Notes: a model not told the origin generated them from the sequence alone. A DNA stretch of 64,000 nt from Maricaulis sp048268525 (GCF_048268525.1 NZ_JBLWVH010000002.1:124001-188000); one strand, 5' to 3'. Positions 39,421-49,276 are shown, counted from the first letter of the stretch. Numbers and translations: made by a program.

Positions 39421-41982
39421 ATGGTCGACACGTCCCCTACGCCCCCGCAAGTTGATGCCGAGACCGGGCAAAAGCGGTTCTGGTCGAAACCGGCCGCACG
39501 AGTGGCGTTCTGGGTCTGCGGCGGCATCGCGGTCGCTGCGGCAGCCGTGGCGCTGATCGGTGCTGGCCAGGATGGCGGGCATGGCCTTGTCTACCTGTTC
39601 GGCCTCGCGGTCATTGCGGTGTTGATCCTGTTCGCCATCGCAGCCGGTGAAGCGGCCGGTCAGACCATGCGCCGCCAGGTCGCGCGCAACACGGCACCGA
39701 CCACCGCAGAACTGGGCTATGCGGCGATGGACGGTTTTCCGGATCCGGTCCTGATCTCGGACCAGCGAGGCGCGGCGCGCTGGGCCAATGCGGCTTATCG
39801 TGAACTGTCCCGCCAGGCCGGCGGCTTCGGTCAGAGTTTCGGCCTGCCGACCGTTGACCGCCTGTGGGCCGGGTCCGGTGGCGGGGACGGCACGGTCTAT
39901 CGGCTGGCCCGCTCGGCGGCCCGCGGCGAGGTCGCCCGCGAACTCCTCCCGCCGCTCGACCTGGGCGAGCATGGTGTTCGCCGTTTCAATCTGGAAGCCG
40001 CACCACAGGACGACGGCCTCATCCTGTGGCGCCTGTCGCCCCAGGGAGACGGCGATAGCAGTGTGTCCGGGGCCCTGTCAGACTGGTCCCAGCATGCGCC
40101 AGTGGCGCTCTTCTCACTGCGTCCCAGTGGTGATGTGCCGATGGCCAATGCGACCTTGCGGGACTGGTTGGGCCTGGGCGAGGGCGCGGCCCTGCCGCCT
40201 TTGAAAGACATGCTGACGGGCGATGGTGCCCGGCGCGTCCTGCAGACCAGGGGCGGTGAAGGTGTGGCCCGCATCGATGCCCGATTGAAGGCGCGCGACG
40301 GTATCGAGAGCCCGGTGGCGATTGCGGTCGAATGGGCGCCGGGCGAACCGGCAGCAGGCCGTGCGGTCATGTATGGCCTGTCAGTTACCGGCGCGCCTCC
40401 GGGCGTCGCCCAGGCTATGGCGGACGGTGCGATATCGGAGGCCCGACCGGCGGGCCGCACCCTGGATGACATGTTCGGCAACGCGCCTTTCGGTGTCGTC
40501 CGTCTCGATGGTGCCGACCCGGAAACCGCGATGATCGAGGACGTCAATCCGGCCCTGGTCCAGCTGTCTGGCGGCAAGGCGCTGCCCGGCATCAAGTTCT
40601 GCGACCTGTTCAACTGGGAGGATGGTCGCTCGCCGACCGACGCTTTCGCGGCAGCGATGGCCGGCAGCAGCGATCCGGCCGAAGCCCGCATCGATCGGGA
40701 AGACAAGGGTGTCTATGTCCACCTGGCCTTCGCCCCGGCGCGCGGTGGCAAGCGGGTCGCCTATGTCATCGACGTGACGGCCTGGAAAGAGCTGGAGCGC
40801 CAGTTCAGCCAGGCCAACAAGATGCAGGCGGTCGGCCAGCTGGCCGGCGGCGTCGCCCACGACTTCAACAATCTGCTGACTGCAGTCCGGCTCAATTGCG
40901 ACGAGCTGCTGAACCGCCACCCGGTCGGCGATCCGGACTATTCCGAGCTGCAATCGATCAACCAGACCGTTGCTCGCGCCGCAGGTCTGGTGCGCAAGCT
41001 GCTGGCCTTTTCGCGCAAGCAGACCTTCCGCATGGAGACGCTGGAGATCGGTGACCTGCTGTCGGATGTCTCGGTCCTGCTGCGCCAGATCGTCGAGGAG
41101 ACGGTCCGGCTGGATATCAAGCATGGTCGCGACCTGCCGCTGATCAAGGCCGACAAGGGCCAGCTGGAAACGGCGATCATCAATCTCGCTGCCAATGCCC
41201 GCGACGCCATGCGCGACAATGGCGGTGGTTCGCTGGTGGTGAAGACCGCCCGCGTCGACGCCGACACAGTGCGCAGTGCGGGGGCCCCCAACCCGCGCGA
41301 GGGTGACTGGCTGGCCATTGCGGTGACCGATGAGGGTCACGGCATGGACAAGGCGACGATGGAGAAGATTTTCGAGCCCTTCTTCACCACCAAGGAGGCG
41401 GGCAAGGGCACGGGTCTGGGGCTCGCCACCGTCTATGGCATCGTCAAACAGTCCGGCGGTTTCCTGTTTGCCGACAGTGAGGTGGGCAAGGGCACGACCT
41501 TCACCATCTACCTGCCCGGCCACGAGCCGACCGAGGAGGAAACCAGCGAGCTCGAGCAGGCCGAAGTCGCCAAGACGGTCGAGAAGGCGCCCGCCGACCT
41601 GTCCGGTCGTGGTCGCATCCTGCTGGTCGAAGACGAGGACGCTGTCCGCCAGATCGCTGCCAAGACCTTGGTCAAGCGCGGCTATGACGTGGTCGAGGCG
41701 TGCGACGGCGAAGAGGCCTATGAAATCCTCGAGGATGACGAGGAGGGGTTCGACCTGATGATCTCCGACGTCGTCATGCCGGGCCTCGACGGTCCGGGCC
41801 TGCTCAAGAAGGCCCGCGACATGCTGGGCGACACCCGCGTCGTCTTCATCTCCGGCTATGCCGCCGAGCAATTCTCCGAAACCCTGTCCCAGGAACAGGA
41901 CGTGTCCTTCCTGCCCAAGCCGTTCACGCTGACCCAGCTGGCCGAGAAGGTGAAGGAAGAACTGGGTCAGAAGGGCGAATAG
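39421..41982 (+). CDS. cckA: hybrid histidine kinase CckA
   Basis: 853 residues. Two membrane helices (about 25-75) are followed by PAS-like regions (about 95-440), then a HisKA domain with His480 in GQLAGGVAHDFNNLL, a HATPase domain (NLAANARDAMRDN, GKGTGLGLATVYGIVKQSGG) and a C-terminal receiver whose phosphoacceptor is Asp783 (FDLMISDVVMPG). In Caulobacter, CckA feeds phosphate through ChpT to CtrA and CpdR, so it governs the CtrA boxes seen in this window. Its place next to flhB is consistent with a Caulobacterales gene order. Confidence 0.93.
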   Translation: MVDTSPTPPQVDAETGQKRFWSKPAARVAFWVCGGIAVAAAAVALIGAGQDGGHGLVYLFGLAVIAVLILFAIAAGEAAGQTMRRQVARNTAPTTAELGYAAMDGFPDPVLISDQRGAARWANAAYRELSRQAGGFGQSFGLPTVDRLWAGSGGGDGTVYRLARSAARGEVARELLPPLDLGEHGVRRFNLEAAPQDDGLILWRLSPQGDGDSSVSGALSDWSQHAPVALFSLRPSGDVPMANATLRDWLGLGEGAALPPLKDMLTGDGARRVLQTRGGEGVARIDARLKARDGIESPVAIAVEWAPGEPAAGRAVMYGLSVTGAPPGVAQAMADGAISEARPAGRTLDDMFGNAPFGVVRLDGADPETAMIEDVNPALVQLSGGKALPGIKFCDLFNWEDGRSPTDAFAAAMAGSSDPAEARIDREDKGVYVHLAFAPARGGKRVAYVIDVTAWKELERQFSQANKMQAVGQLAGGVAHDFNNLLTAVRLNCDELLNRHPVGDPDYSELQSINQTVARAAGLVRKLLAFSRKQTFRMETLEIGDLLSDVSVLLRQIVEETVRLDIKHGRDLPLIKADKGQLETAIINLAANARDAMRDNGGGSLVVKTARVDADTVRSAGAPNPREGDWLAIAVTDEGHGMDKATMEKIFEPFFTTKEAGKGTGLGLATVYGIVKQSGGFLFADSEVGKGTTFTIYLPGHEPTEEETSELEQAEVAKTVEKAPADLSGRGRILLVEDEDAVRQIAAKTLVKRGYDVVEACDGEEAYEILEDDEEGFDLMISDVVMPGLDGPGLLKKARDMLGDTRVVFISGYAAEQFSETLSQEQDVSFLPKPFTLTQLAEKVKEELGQKGE

Positions 41983-42104
41983 CTGCGACCAAACCCGCCA
42001 ATGGGCGTCGCCGATCCGCAGTTTGCGGGCTGACAATTCGGGTGAGATGTCCATAAAGGTGGCAAACGCGCGCGCTCGCGCGCCTCAAGCACATGCGGAC
42101 CCTC

Positions 42105-44888
42105 ATGGAAAAGACCTTCAACCCGAACGACGCCGAAACCCGGATCTATCAGGCTTGGGAAGACAGCGGGGCTTTCCAGCCAAAAGATGACGACAATGCC
42201 GAGGCTTTCTCGATCGTCATTCCGCCGCCCAATGTCACCGGTCGCCTGCATATCGGTCACGCGCTGAACAACACGCTTCAGGACGTGCTGGTCCGCTACA
42301 AGCGCATGCTGGGCTGTTCGGTTCTGTGGCAGCCGGGTACCGACCATGCCGGCATCGCCACCCAGATGGTGGTCGAGCGCCAGCTGGCCGCAGAAGGCAA
42401 TATCTCCCGCGCCGATATGGGTCGCGACGCCTTCATCGAGCGGGTCTGGGAATGGAAAGAGGAAAGCGGCGGCGCCATCATGCAGCAGCTGCGCCGCCTC
42501 GGCGCCACCTGCGACTGGTCCCGCGAACGTTTCACCCTGGACGAGGGCCTGTCCAAGGCCGTCCTCAAGGTCTTTGTGGAATTGCACCAGCAGGGCCTGA
42601 TTTATCGCGATAAACGCCTGGTGAACTGGGATCCGCATTTCCAGACCGCCATCTCCGATCTTGAGGTCGAGAACCGCGAAACCCAAGGCCATTTCTGGCA
42701 TTTCGCCTATCCGCTGGCCGATGGCTCCGGTGAGCTGGTCGTTGCCACCACCCGCCCGGAAACTGTGCTCGGTGACAGCGCCGTCGCCGTCCATCCGGAC
42801 GATGAGCGCTATCAGCACCTGATCGGCAAGATGATCCGTCTGCCCATCGCCGACGTGGAAATCCCGATTGTCGCCGACGAGCATGCCGATCCGGAGCAGG
42901 GTACCGGCTGTGTGAAAATCACCCCGGCGCACGATTTTAACGATTTCGAGGTCGGCAAGCGCAATGACCTGCCCAAGGTCAATATTCTCGACCGGCAGGC
43001 CCGCCTCTTGAGCGAAGATGACGGCACAGGCGGTTTTGATCGCATTCCCGCTGAATGGCGCGGCATGGACCGTTTCGAGGCCCGCAAGGCGCTGGTCGCG
43101 AAGATGGAGGAGCTGGGCCTCCTCCGCGAAGTCGAGGACAAGACCATCCAGCAGCCCTATGGCGACCGCTCCGGCGTCGTCATCGAGCCCTGGCTGACCG
43201 ACCAGTGGTATGTGAATGCCGGCGAGCTGGCCAGGGACGCCATCGCCGCTGTCGAGGATGGCCGCACCACCTTCCATCCCAAGACCTGGGAAAAGACCTA
43301 TTTCGAATGGATGCGCAATATCCAGCCCTGGTGCATCTCCCGCCAGCTCTGGTGGGGGCATCGCGTGCCGGCCTGGTATGGGCCTCTGAGCAATTCAGAC
43401 GGATACGCGGATAGCGTCAACCACCACGCAAAGTTCTTCGTGGGCCTCGACGAGGCTGACGTTTTACGGCAGGCATCTGACTACTACGGTTCGGATGTCG
43501 AAGTCGCTTTCGGCGAGAACTCGCTGGGAGTTGGAAGTACTGATGCAAGCGGCAGGGATGTGCTTCAAAAAGCGGTGCTGTCCCAAGACCCCGACGTCCT
43601 CGACACCTGGTTCTCCTCCGCGCTCTGGCCTTTCTCGACGCTGGGCTGGCCGGACGACACGCCGGAGATGGTCGAGCGCTATTACCCGACTTCGGTGCTG
43701 ATCACCGCTTTTGACATCATCTTCTTCTGGGTTGCCCGGATGATGATGCAGGGCCTCCACTTCATGAAGGTCGCGCCCTTCAAGGATGTCTATATCCACG
43801 CCCTCGTCCGCGACGAGAACGGGCAGAAAATGTCCAAGTCCAAGGGCAATGTGATCGACCCGCTGGAGCTGATCGACGAATACGGTGCCGATGCCGTGCG
43901 CTTCACCCTGGCCGCCCAAGCCGGGCAGGGCCGCGATATCCGCATGTCCAAGGAACGCGTTGAAGGCTATCGCAATTTCGGCACCAAGCTGTGGAATGCG
44001 GCGCGTTTCTGCGAGATGAATGAATGCGTCGTGCCGGACGGGTATGACCCGAAATCCGTCACCCAGACCGTCAATAAATGGATCCTGTCGGAGGCCGCCC
44101 AGGCGGTCGAGGCGATCAATGCCGGGCTCGACACCTACCGCTTCAACGACGCCGCTGCGGCCGCCTATCGCTTTGTGTGGAATGTGTTCTGCGACTGGCA
44201 TCTGGAATTTGCCAAGCCGCTCTTCAATGGCGAGGACGAGGCCGCCAAGGCCGAGACGCGGGCGACCACCGCCTTCGTGCTCGATCAGGCCCTGAAAATG
44301 CTCCACCCCTTCATGCCCTTCGTCACCGAGGAGTTGTGGCAGCAGACCGGCACGCGCGACACCCAGCTCATCATCGCCGACTGGCCGCAGCTGGACGGTC
44401 TCCAGAATGTCGATGCCACGGCCGAGATGGACTGGCTGATCAATCTGGTCACCGATATCCGCCGCCTGCGTGCCGAGATGAACATCCCGGCTGGCGCGAA
44501 ACTGTCGCTGGTCGCGGTCGGAGCTGACGCCGAAGTGGCGGATCGTTTGGCTCGCCATGACGCGCTGATCCAGCGCATGGCCCGCCTGGCCTCGATCGAG
44601 ACCGCAGACACCGTCCCGCCGGCCTCGGCCCAGACCGTTCTGGGCACCACCACCCTGGCCCTGCCGTTGGAAGGCGTCATCGATTTCGGTGCCGAAAAAG
44701 ACCGCCTCGCCAAGGAAGTCGCCAAGCTGGACGGAGAGATCGGCCGGCTCGAAAAGAAGCTCGGCAATGAGCGTTTCGTCGCCAATGCGCCGGCCGAGGT
44801 CGTCGCTGAACAGCGCGAAAAGCTCACCGACTATGCCGGCCAGAAAGCCAAGATGGCCGAAGCCCTGGCCCGGCTCGAGGCGATGTGA
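42105..44888 (+). CDS. valS: valyl-tRNA synthetase
   Basis: 927 residues from MEKTFNPNDAETRIYQAWED; an ATG at 42093 would add four residues, and neither has a clear ribosome site. HIGH (RLHIGHALNN) and KMSKS (QKMSKSKGNVIDP) are class I synthetase motifs; the editing domain and a C-terminal coiled coil (DRLAKEVAKLDGEIGRLEKK) are present. Residues of about 430-490, between VPAWYGP and DPDVLDTWFSS, form a longer, less GC-rich segment than usual. The next gene starts in the stop codon (TGATG). Confidence 0.96.
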   Translation: MEKTFNPNDAETRIYQAWEDSGAFQPKDDDNAEAFSIVIPPPNVTGRLHIGHALNNTLQDVLVRYKRMLGCSVLWQPGTDHAGIATQMVVERQLAAEGNISRADMGRDAFIERVWEWKEESGGAIMQQLRRLGATCDWSRERFTLDEGLSKAVLKVFVELHQQGLIYRDKRLVNWDPHFQTAISDLEVENRETQGHFWHFAYPLADGSGELVVATTRPETVLGDSAVAVHPDDERYQHLIGKMIRLPIADVEIPIVADEHADPEQGTGCVKITPAHDFNDFEVGKRNDLPKVNILDRQARLLSEDDGTGGFDRIPAEWRGMDRFEARKALVAKMEELGLLREVEDKTIQQPYGDRSGVVIEPWLTDQWYVNAGELARDAIAAVEDGRTTFHPKTWEKTYFEWMRNIQPWCISRQLWWGHRVPAWYGPLSNSDGYADSVNHHAKFFVGLDEADVLRQASDYYGSDVEVAFGENSLGVGSTDASGRDVLQKAVLSQDPDVLDTWFSSALWPFSTLGWPDDTPEMVERYYPTSVLITAFDIIFFWVARMMMQGLHFMKVAPFKDVYIHALVRDENGQKMSKSKGNVIDPLELIDEYGADAVRFTLAAQAGQGRDIRMSKERVEGYRNFGTKLWNAARFCEMNECVVPDGYDPKSVTQTVNKWILSEAAQAVEAINAGLDTYRFNDAAAAAYRFVWNVFCDWHLEFAKPLFNGEDEAAKAETRATTAFVLDQALKMLHPFMPFVTEELWQQTGTRDTQLIIADWPQLDGLQNVDATAEMDWLINLVTDIRRLRAEMNIPAGAKLSLVAVGADAEVADRLARHDALIQRMARLASIETADTVPPASAQTVLGTTTLALPLEGVIDFGAEKDRLAKEVAKLDGEIGRLEKKLGNERFVANAPAEVVAEQREKLTDYAGQKAKMAEALARLEAM

Positions 44889-45859
44889 TGGACGACCGCT
44901 TTCAGACCGTGTGGCAAGACAAGTTGGAACCCTGGCTGGCCGGGCTGGAGGCGGACAGGGTCCGTTATGTCCGGCTGCGCTGGAACTGGACCGCTGCCGG
45001 CACGATCCTGTCGGCGGTGATCGCCTGCGTGATGGTATTCCAGCGTGTCGAGTGGGTCCCGATCGTCATGGTCATGGTGATCGGGCCTTTCCTTGGCTAC
45101 ATGATCGGCAGCCACGCGCTGCATGCCATGTCCAAACGGGTCAAGGCGGAGCTGAATACCACCATCGCGCAAGCGCTGGGTCTGACCTATTCGCCCAAGC
45201 CCTATTCCCCGGCCCGCTTTGATCGCCTGCGCGAGTTCGGTCTTCTGCCGTCTTCGGATCGGCGCAAGTTCGAGGATCATTTCGCGGGCGAGCGGGATGG
45301 CTGCGAGTTCGAGCTTTACGAAGCCCATCTCGAACAGCGCCGGCGGTCGAACAAGCGGACCTATTACGTCACCGTGTTTCGCGGCGTGATCATCCGCATC
45401 AACTTCCCGCGTAAGGTCGAGGGCATCACCGTGATCACGCGCGATGCCGGCTGGTTCAACGGCGTCCAGTCCTACGCGCGCGGTTTCGGGGCCAATAAGC
45501 TGGAGCGGATCGGCCTGGTTGATCCGAAATTCGAGAAGGCCTTCGAGGTCTATGGCAGCGATCAGGTGCTGGCTCGCTACATGCTCACCCCGTCCTTCAT
45601 GGAGCGCCTGCTGGCGCTGGAATCCAGTCTGGCGGGCAAGAATGTCCGCGCTGCCTTTGACGAGGACAGCGGACAGGGCGAGCTGTTGATCGCCGCGGAA
45701 ACCGGCAATCTGTTCGAGGTCGGTTCCATGTCCAAACCGCTGACCGATCCCGGGCGTTTCTCGAAAATCGTCGAGGAACTCGGCCACATAACCGGCCTGA
45801 TCGACCTGCTGATCGCACCGGCGCAGCTGAATGAGCATGAAGCCCGGCTGGGCGACTAG
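44888..45859 (+). CDS. DUF3137 membrane protein
   Basis: 323 residues from the ATG that overlaps the valS stop (a GTG one codon earlier is also open). Two close membrane helices (about 35-75, GTILSAVIACVMVF and VMVMVIGPFLGYMIGS) are followed by a soluble domain with YYVTVFRGVIIRINFPRKVE, typical of DUF3137 (about 300-340 residues). Function unknown. It ends 6 bp from the convergent selU stop. Confidence 0.82.
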   Translation: MDDRFQTVWQDKLEPWLAGLEADRVRYVRLRWNWTAAGTILSAVIACVMVFQRVEWVPIVMVMVIGPFLGYMIGSHALHAMSKRVKAELNTTIAQALGLTYSPKPYSPARFDRLREFGLLPSSDRRKFEDHFAGERDGCEFELYEAHLEQRRRSNKRTYYVTVFRGVIIRINFPRKVEGITVITRDAGWFNGVQSYARGFGANKLERIGLVDPKFEKAFEVYGSDQVLARYMLTPSFMERLLALESSLAGKNVRAAFDEDSGQGELLIAAETGNLFEVGSMSKPLTDPGRFSKIVEELGHITGLIDLLIAPAQLNEHEARLGD

Positions 45860-45865
45860 CTGCTG

Positions 45866-46951
45866 TCAGTTCGAGGCCGCGCTGGCAGCGATGATCTGTC
45901 CGGCCAGCGTCTCGAGTGCCGCATCGTCAAGACGGTCCGTTGCCAGGATGGACCGCGACACTGTTGCGTCATCACGCTTGCGGGCGCGGTCATAGGCGGG
46001 GTCGTAGTGGGCGGTCACGAGCGCCGCGGCCAGGCCTTTCCAATCGCCCTGTCCGGCCAGCGCCTGCCAGTCCTCGATAACGTCGCGGGCATGGAAACGG
46101 CGCAAGCCGTCAATGGCGGCGAGGAGTTTGGCCGGGTCATCCGGCAGGTCGGGATAGGCGGTCACCAGATAGCGGGCGCGTTCGGCGACCGGAGCCCGGA
46201 TCTCCAGCCGCGGCGCCGCCTGCATGGCATTCCACAGGCGCGGTGGCACCCGCAGCCGACCGACCGAGCGGCTTTCCGCCTCGACATAGGCCGGACGGCT
46301 TGGGTCCAGTTCCCGGATTTTTGTCCACAGCGCCGTCTCGAAGGCCTTCTGGCCCGGCTGCGGGTGGTCGGAGAAGTCACCGAAGATCGAGCCGCGATGG
46401 CAGGCCAGTCCTTCCAGGTCGATGACCTGTTCGCCGCGCGCCTCGAGAACATGCAGGAGCCGGGTCTTGGCGGTCCCGGTCTGGCCGTCAATGAGGACGA
46501 CGGGCAGCGGCGCGTCAGCGTCCAGCTCCGCCACGACCTGACGGCGCCAGGTCCGGTAGCCGCCATCGACCAGCGTGGTCTTCCAGCCAACCGCCGCGAG
46601 AATGGTCGCCATGGACTGGGACCGCATGCCGCCGCGCCAGCAATAGACCAGCGGCTTGAACGTCTTGTCCTTGTCGGCGAGGGCAGTGGCGATGTGCAAT
46701 GAGATGTTGCGGGCCGCAATGGCCGCGCCCATCCGGCGCGCTTCGAAGACCGAGACCTGGGTGTAGTGGGTGCCGACCTGGGCCCGTTCGGCATCATTGA
46801 GAACGGGCAGGTTGATGGCGCCGGGCAGGTGGTCCTCGGCAAATTCCGACGGCGAGCGCACATCGATGATGGCATCAAAGCGTTCCAATCCGCGCGCGGA
46901 TAGGTCATCAGTGGTGGCAATGCGTTGCATCGGCGTGTCGATCCCGGTCAT
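45866..46951 (-). CDS. selU: tRNA 2-selenouridine synthase SelU/MnmH
   Basis: 361 residues. An N-terminal rhodanese domain has Cys104 in LVYCWRGGMRSQS; a P-loop domain follows with GQTGTAKT (156-163), and LACHRGSIFGDF is the SelU-specific motif. The enzyme converts 2-thiouridine at tRNA wobble position 34 to 2-selenouridine using selenophosphate, by way of a geranylated intermediate. It is divergent from selD, its selenophosphate source, with a 33-bp gap. Confidence 0.95.
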   Translation of the reverse strand: MTGIDTPMQRIATTDDLSARGLERFDAIIDVRSPSEFAEDHLPGAINLPVLNDAERAQVGTHYTQVSVFEARRMGAAIAARNISLHIATALADKDKTFKPLVYCWRGGMRSQSMATILAAVGWKTTLVDGGYRTWRRQVVAELDADAPLPVVLIDGQTGTAKTRLLHVLEARGEQVIDLEGLACHRGSIFGDFSDHPQPGQKAFETALWTKIRELDPSRPAYVEAESRSVGRLRVPPRLWNAMQAAPRLEIRAPVAERARYLVTAYPDLPDDPAKLLAAIDGLRRFHARDVIEDWQALAGQGDWKGLAAALVTAHYDPAYDRARKRDDATVSRSILATDRLDDAALETLAGQIIAASAASN

Positions 46952-46984
46952 CGGGGCAGACTAGCCAAAAACTGAAGGTACGGG

Positions 46985-48034
46985 ATGATGGATGACACAC
47001 GACCGATCCGGCTGAGTTCGCTGGCCCATGGCGGTGGTTGCGGTTGCAAGCTGGACCCGGCTGTCCTCAGCGACATTCTTGGCGGCCCGTCGGGCTTCCC
47101 GCTGCCCAAGGAGCTGATCATCGACGCCTCGACCCGCGATGACGCGGCGGTCTGGCGGATCAATGACGAGACGGCTCTGGTGGCGACCACCGACTTCTTC
47201 ACGCCCATCGTCGACGACCCGGAGGTCTTCGGGAAGATCGCCGCGACCAATGCCCTGTCCGATGTCTATGCCATGGGGGCAACGCCGATCTTCTGCCTGG
47301 CGCTGGTCGGCATGCCGGTCGGCAAGCTGCCGCCGGAGATGATCCGCGCCATCCTCGCCGGCGGGCGCTCGGTCGCCGAGGCGGCGGGAGCACCGATTGC
47401 GGGCGGGCATTCCATCGATGCCGCCGAACCGATCTATGGCCTGGTGGCATTGGGGACGGTGCATCCGGACCGGCTTTTGAGCAATGCCGGCGCAAAACCG
47501 GGCGATGTCCTGATCCTTGGCAAGCCGATCGGGATCGGGGTCTTTTCGGCGGCGCTGAAGCAGGACCGACTGTCTGACGAGGGCTATGCCGCCATGGTCG
47601 CCTCGACCACTCGCCTCAACACGCCGGGAGCCGGTCTGGCGGCTCTCGGCGGGGTGCATGCGGCGACGGATGTGACTGGCTTTGGCCTGCTCGGACACCT
47701 GTCGGAAATGTGCGAGGGGGCGGGTGTCCGTGCCGTGATCGACCGCGTAGCGGTGCCGGTGTTCGAAGAGGCGCGGACGCTGGCGGCGGACGGCGTCAAG
47801 ACAGGCGCATCGGGGCGGAACTGGGCGGCGGTCGGCGGCGGCGTGGAGACGCCAGCCGACTGGTCGGCGATCGATGAAGTCCTGTGGTGCGACCCGCAGA
47901 CCTCCGGCGGCCTCTTGGTCAGCTGCGCCCCGGATAGCGCCGAGGCCGTGCTGGCGCATTTCCGAGAGCACGGTCATGACGATGCGGCGATTGTCGGCCG
48001 TGTCGAAGCGGGCTCGGGCGTCACGCTGATCTGA
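46985..48034 (+). CDS. selD: selenide, water dikinase SelD
   Basis: 349 residues (ATG at 46985 or 46988). HGGGCGCK places the active-site cysteine at Cys19, a normal Cys rather than Sec. LVATTDFFTPIVDDP, with NALSDVYAMGA and WCDPQTSGGLLVS, are the AIRS-fold signatures. It makes selenophosphate from selenide and ATP. No selA, selB or tRNA-Sec is in the window, so tRNA selenouridine is the supported use here. Confidence 0.96.
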   Translation: MMDDTRPIRLSSLAHGGGCGCKLDPAVLSDILGGPSGFPLPKELIIDASTRDDAAVWRINDETALVATTDFFTPIVDDPEVFGKIAATNALSDVYAMGATPIFCLALVGMPVGKLPPEMIRAILAGGRSVAEAAGAPIAGGHSIDAAEPIYGLVALGTVHPDRLLSNAGAKPGDVLILGKPIGIGVFSAALKQDRLSDEGYAAMVASTTRLNTPGAGLAALGGVHAATDVTGFGLLGHLSEMCEGAGVRAVIDRVAVPVFEEARTLAADGVKTGASGRNWAAVGGGVETPADWSAIDEVLWCDPQTSGGLLVSCAPDSAEAVLAHFREHGHDDAAIVGRVEAGSGVTLI

Positions 48035-48098
48035 GGCACGGCCCGGCGACGCGCACAACGCGCCCGCCGCCGGGCCACCCGCGGCCGGGACTGGCGGG

Positions 48099-48926
48099 TC
48101 AGCCGGCGGGTAACGGCGCGCGCGGAGCGTCGAGGAAGTCGGCGCGGATCTCGTAGGCGTCGCTGGACAGGTGATGGTCGTTCATGAAACGGGCCAGCGC
48201 CGTATAGGTTGTGGTACGGATCGTGCCGCGCTGGTCCTCCAGCCGGATACGGTCATCGACCGACGGACCGAGCAGGCGTTCGAACAGGCCTGTTCGGATC
48301 GGCGCCGGTTCGAACCAGGCGGTGAGATTGGCCTTGATCTGCTCACGGTCCGTGGTCTCCCAAGCCGCCGCGGCAACCACATCTAGCAGGTATTCATTGC
48401 AGTTCTGGTAGCGCGGATCGTGCGGGTTGGAGAGCAGGGAATAGTCCGGCTGGTGCAAGGCCTCGTCGGTCTCGCTGGCCAGCATCATCCACAACCGTCT
48501 TTGCATTTCCGGTGAGGGCAGGATCACCCCGACCTCGCCGACCACATCGCCCCGGGTGAAATTGAGCGGCCAGTCCTGGGCGAGATAGGAGAGGCGTGTC
48601 TCGTCGGTATGGTGGTAGAGGTTGTGGACCGCATACCCGTGTGTGCGGGTGCTGTCAGCCAGCTCGATTTCCGACCAGACCCAGAACGCGCCATGCGTGT
48701 AGCGCACGCCATCCGGCAGGTCCTCGCGATAGCGGCCGGTGCGGAAGACCAGGGCCACACGGGCGCCGCGCGCCGCCAGATCGCGTTCAATCTGTTTCGA
48801 GAAATCGGCCGAGTCCTCGATGGCGAAGGGCGAGACCGGAAGCGCGCCCGACCCGGCTTCGGCGCCGGGCAGGGCTATGAGTCCGGTCAGGATCATCAGG
48901 GATATAGCGGCGAAGTGAAGTCTCAC
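48099..48926 (-). CDS. DUF2145 secreted protein (copy 1)
   Basis: 275 residues with a Sec signal peptide (ISLMILTGLIALPGAEA). The family core has RYTHGAFWVW (His78) and LLSNPHDPRYQNCNEYLLDV (Cys176). The His and Cys arrangement recalls permuted NlpC/P60-like folds, but catalysis is not established. LAQDWPLNFTRGDVVGEVGV and the Cys region are shared with copy 2 at 49402-50193. Its start overlaps the small secreted gene upstream (ATGA). Confidence 0.85.
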   Translation of the reverse strand: MRLHFAAISLMILTGLIALPGAEAGSGALPVSPFAIEDSADFSKQIERDLAARGARVALVFRTGRYREDLPDGVRYTHGAFWVWSEIELADSTRTHGYAVHNLYHHTDETRLSYLAQDWPLNFTRGDVVGEVGVILPSPEMQRRLWMMLASETDEALHQPDYSLLSNPHDPRYQNCNEYLLDVVAAAAWETTDREQIKANLTAWFEPAPIRTGLFERLLGPSVDDRIRLEDQRGTIRTTTYTALARFMNDHHLSSDAYEIRADFLDAPRAPLPAG

Positions 48927-49276
48927 GGCGCGTCTTCCCCGTCGAAGGGCACTTGCGGCGCTTCCTGGGCTATGATGACGGCATCGGTAACCTCAAGCGG
49001 TCCGCTACCAAACGGCGCCGCTGCCATGTCGGCGGCGAAGTCGAGACTGTTTTCGACCAGTTCCGGATTGCCGGTCAGGACACCGGCCGTGGATCCGGTC
49101 ACGCCGACCACGGCAGCGCCGGTGACCGTGACGCCGGCCGAGGCCAGAGTCGCCGTCGCCTCGACGGATGCCCCGGCGCTGTCACCGGATGCCCGGGCTG
49201 TCGGATTGCCGCTGTCAGCGAAACCCATCGGGGTTGCTGCGAGCAGCAGGGAAGATGCAAGGATCAGGGTGCGCAT
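48923..49276 (-). CDS. small secreted protein preceding DUF2145 copy 1
   Basis: 117 residues: signal peptide (TLILASSLLLAATPMGFA), then a low-complexity Ala/Thr/Gly/Val stretch (ASVEATATLASAGVTVTGAA) and an acidic end. No recognised domain. The 4-bp overlap with the DUF2145 gene makes it a genuine operon partner. The repetitive beta-prone middle could be membrane-active or glycine-zipper-like; this is a guess. Confidence 0.65.
   Translation of the reverse strand: MRTLILASSLLLAATPMGFADSGNPTARASGDSAGASVEATATLASAGVTVTGAAVVGVTGSTAGVLTGNPELVENSLDFAADMAAAPFGSGPLEVTDAVIIAQEAPQVPFDGEDAP

Noticed and set aside
37690..39972. 760-residue antisense open frame over fliR, flhB and cckA
   Set aside because: A high-GC shadow; the opposite frames encode recognisable flagellar and kinase proteins with motifs.
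42061..42084. GCGCGCGCTCGCGCGC palindrome before valS as a regulatory site or T-box
   Set aside because: Simple alternating GC run common in such genomes; no T-box features.
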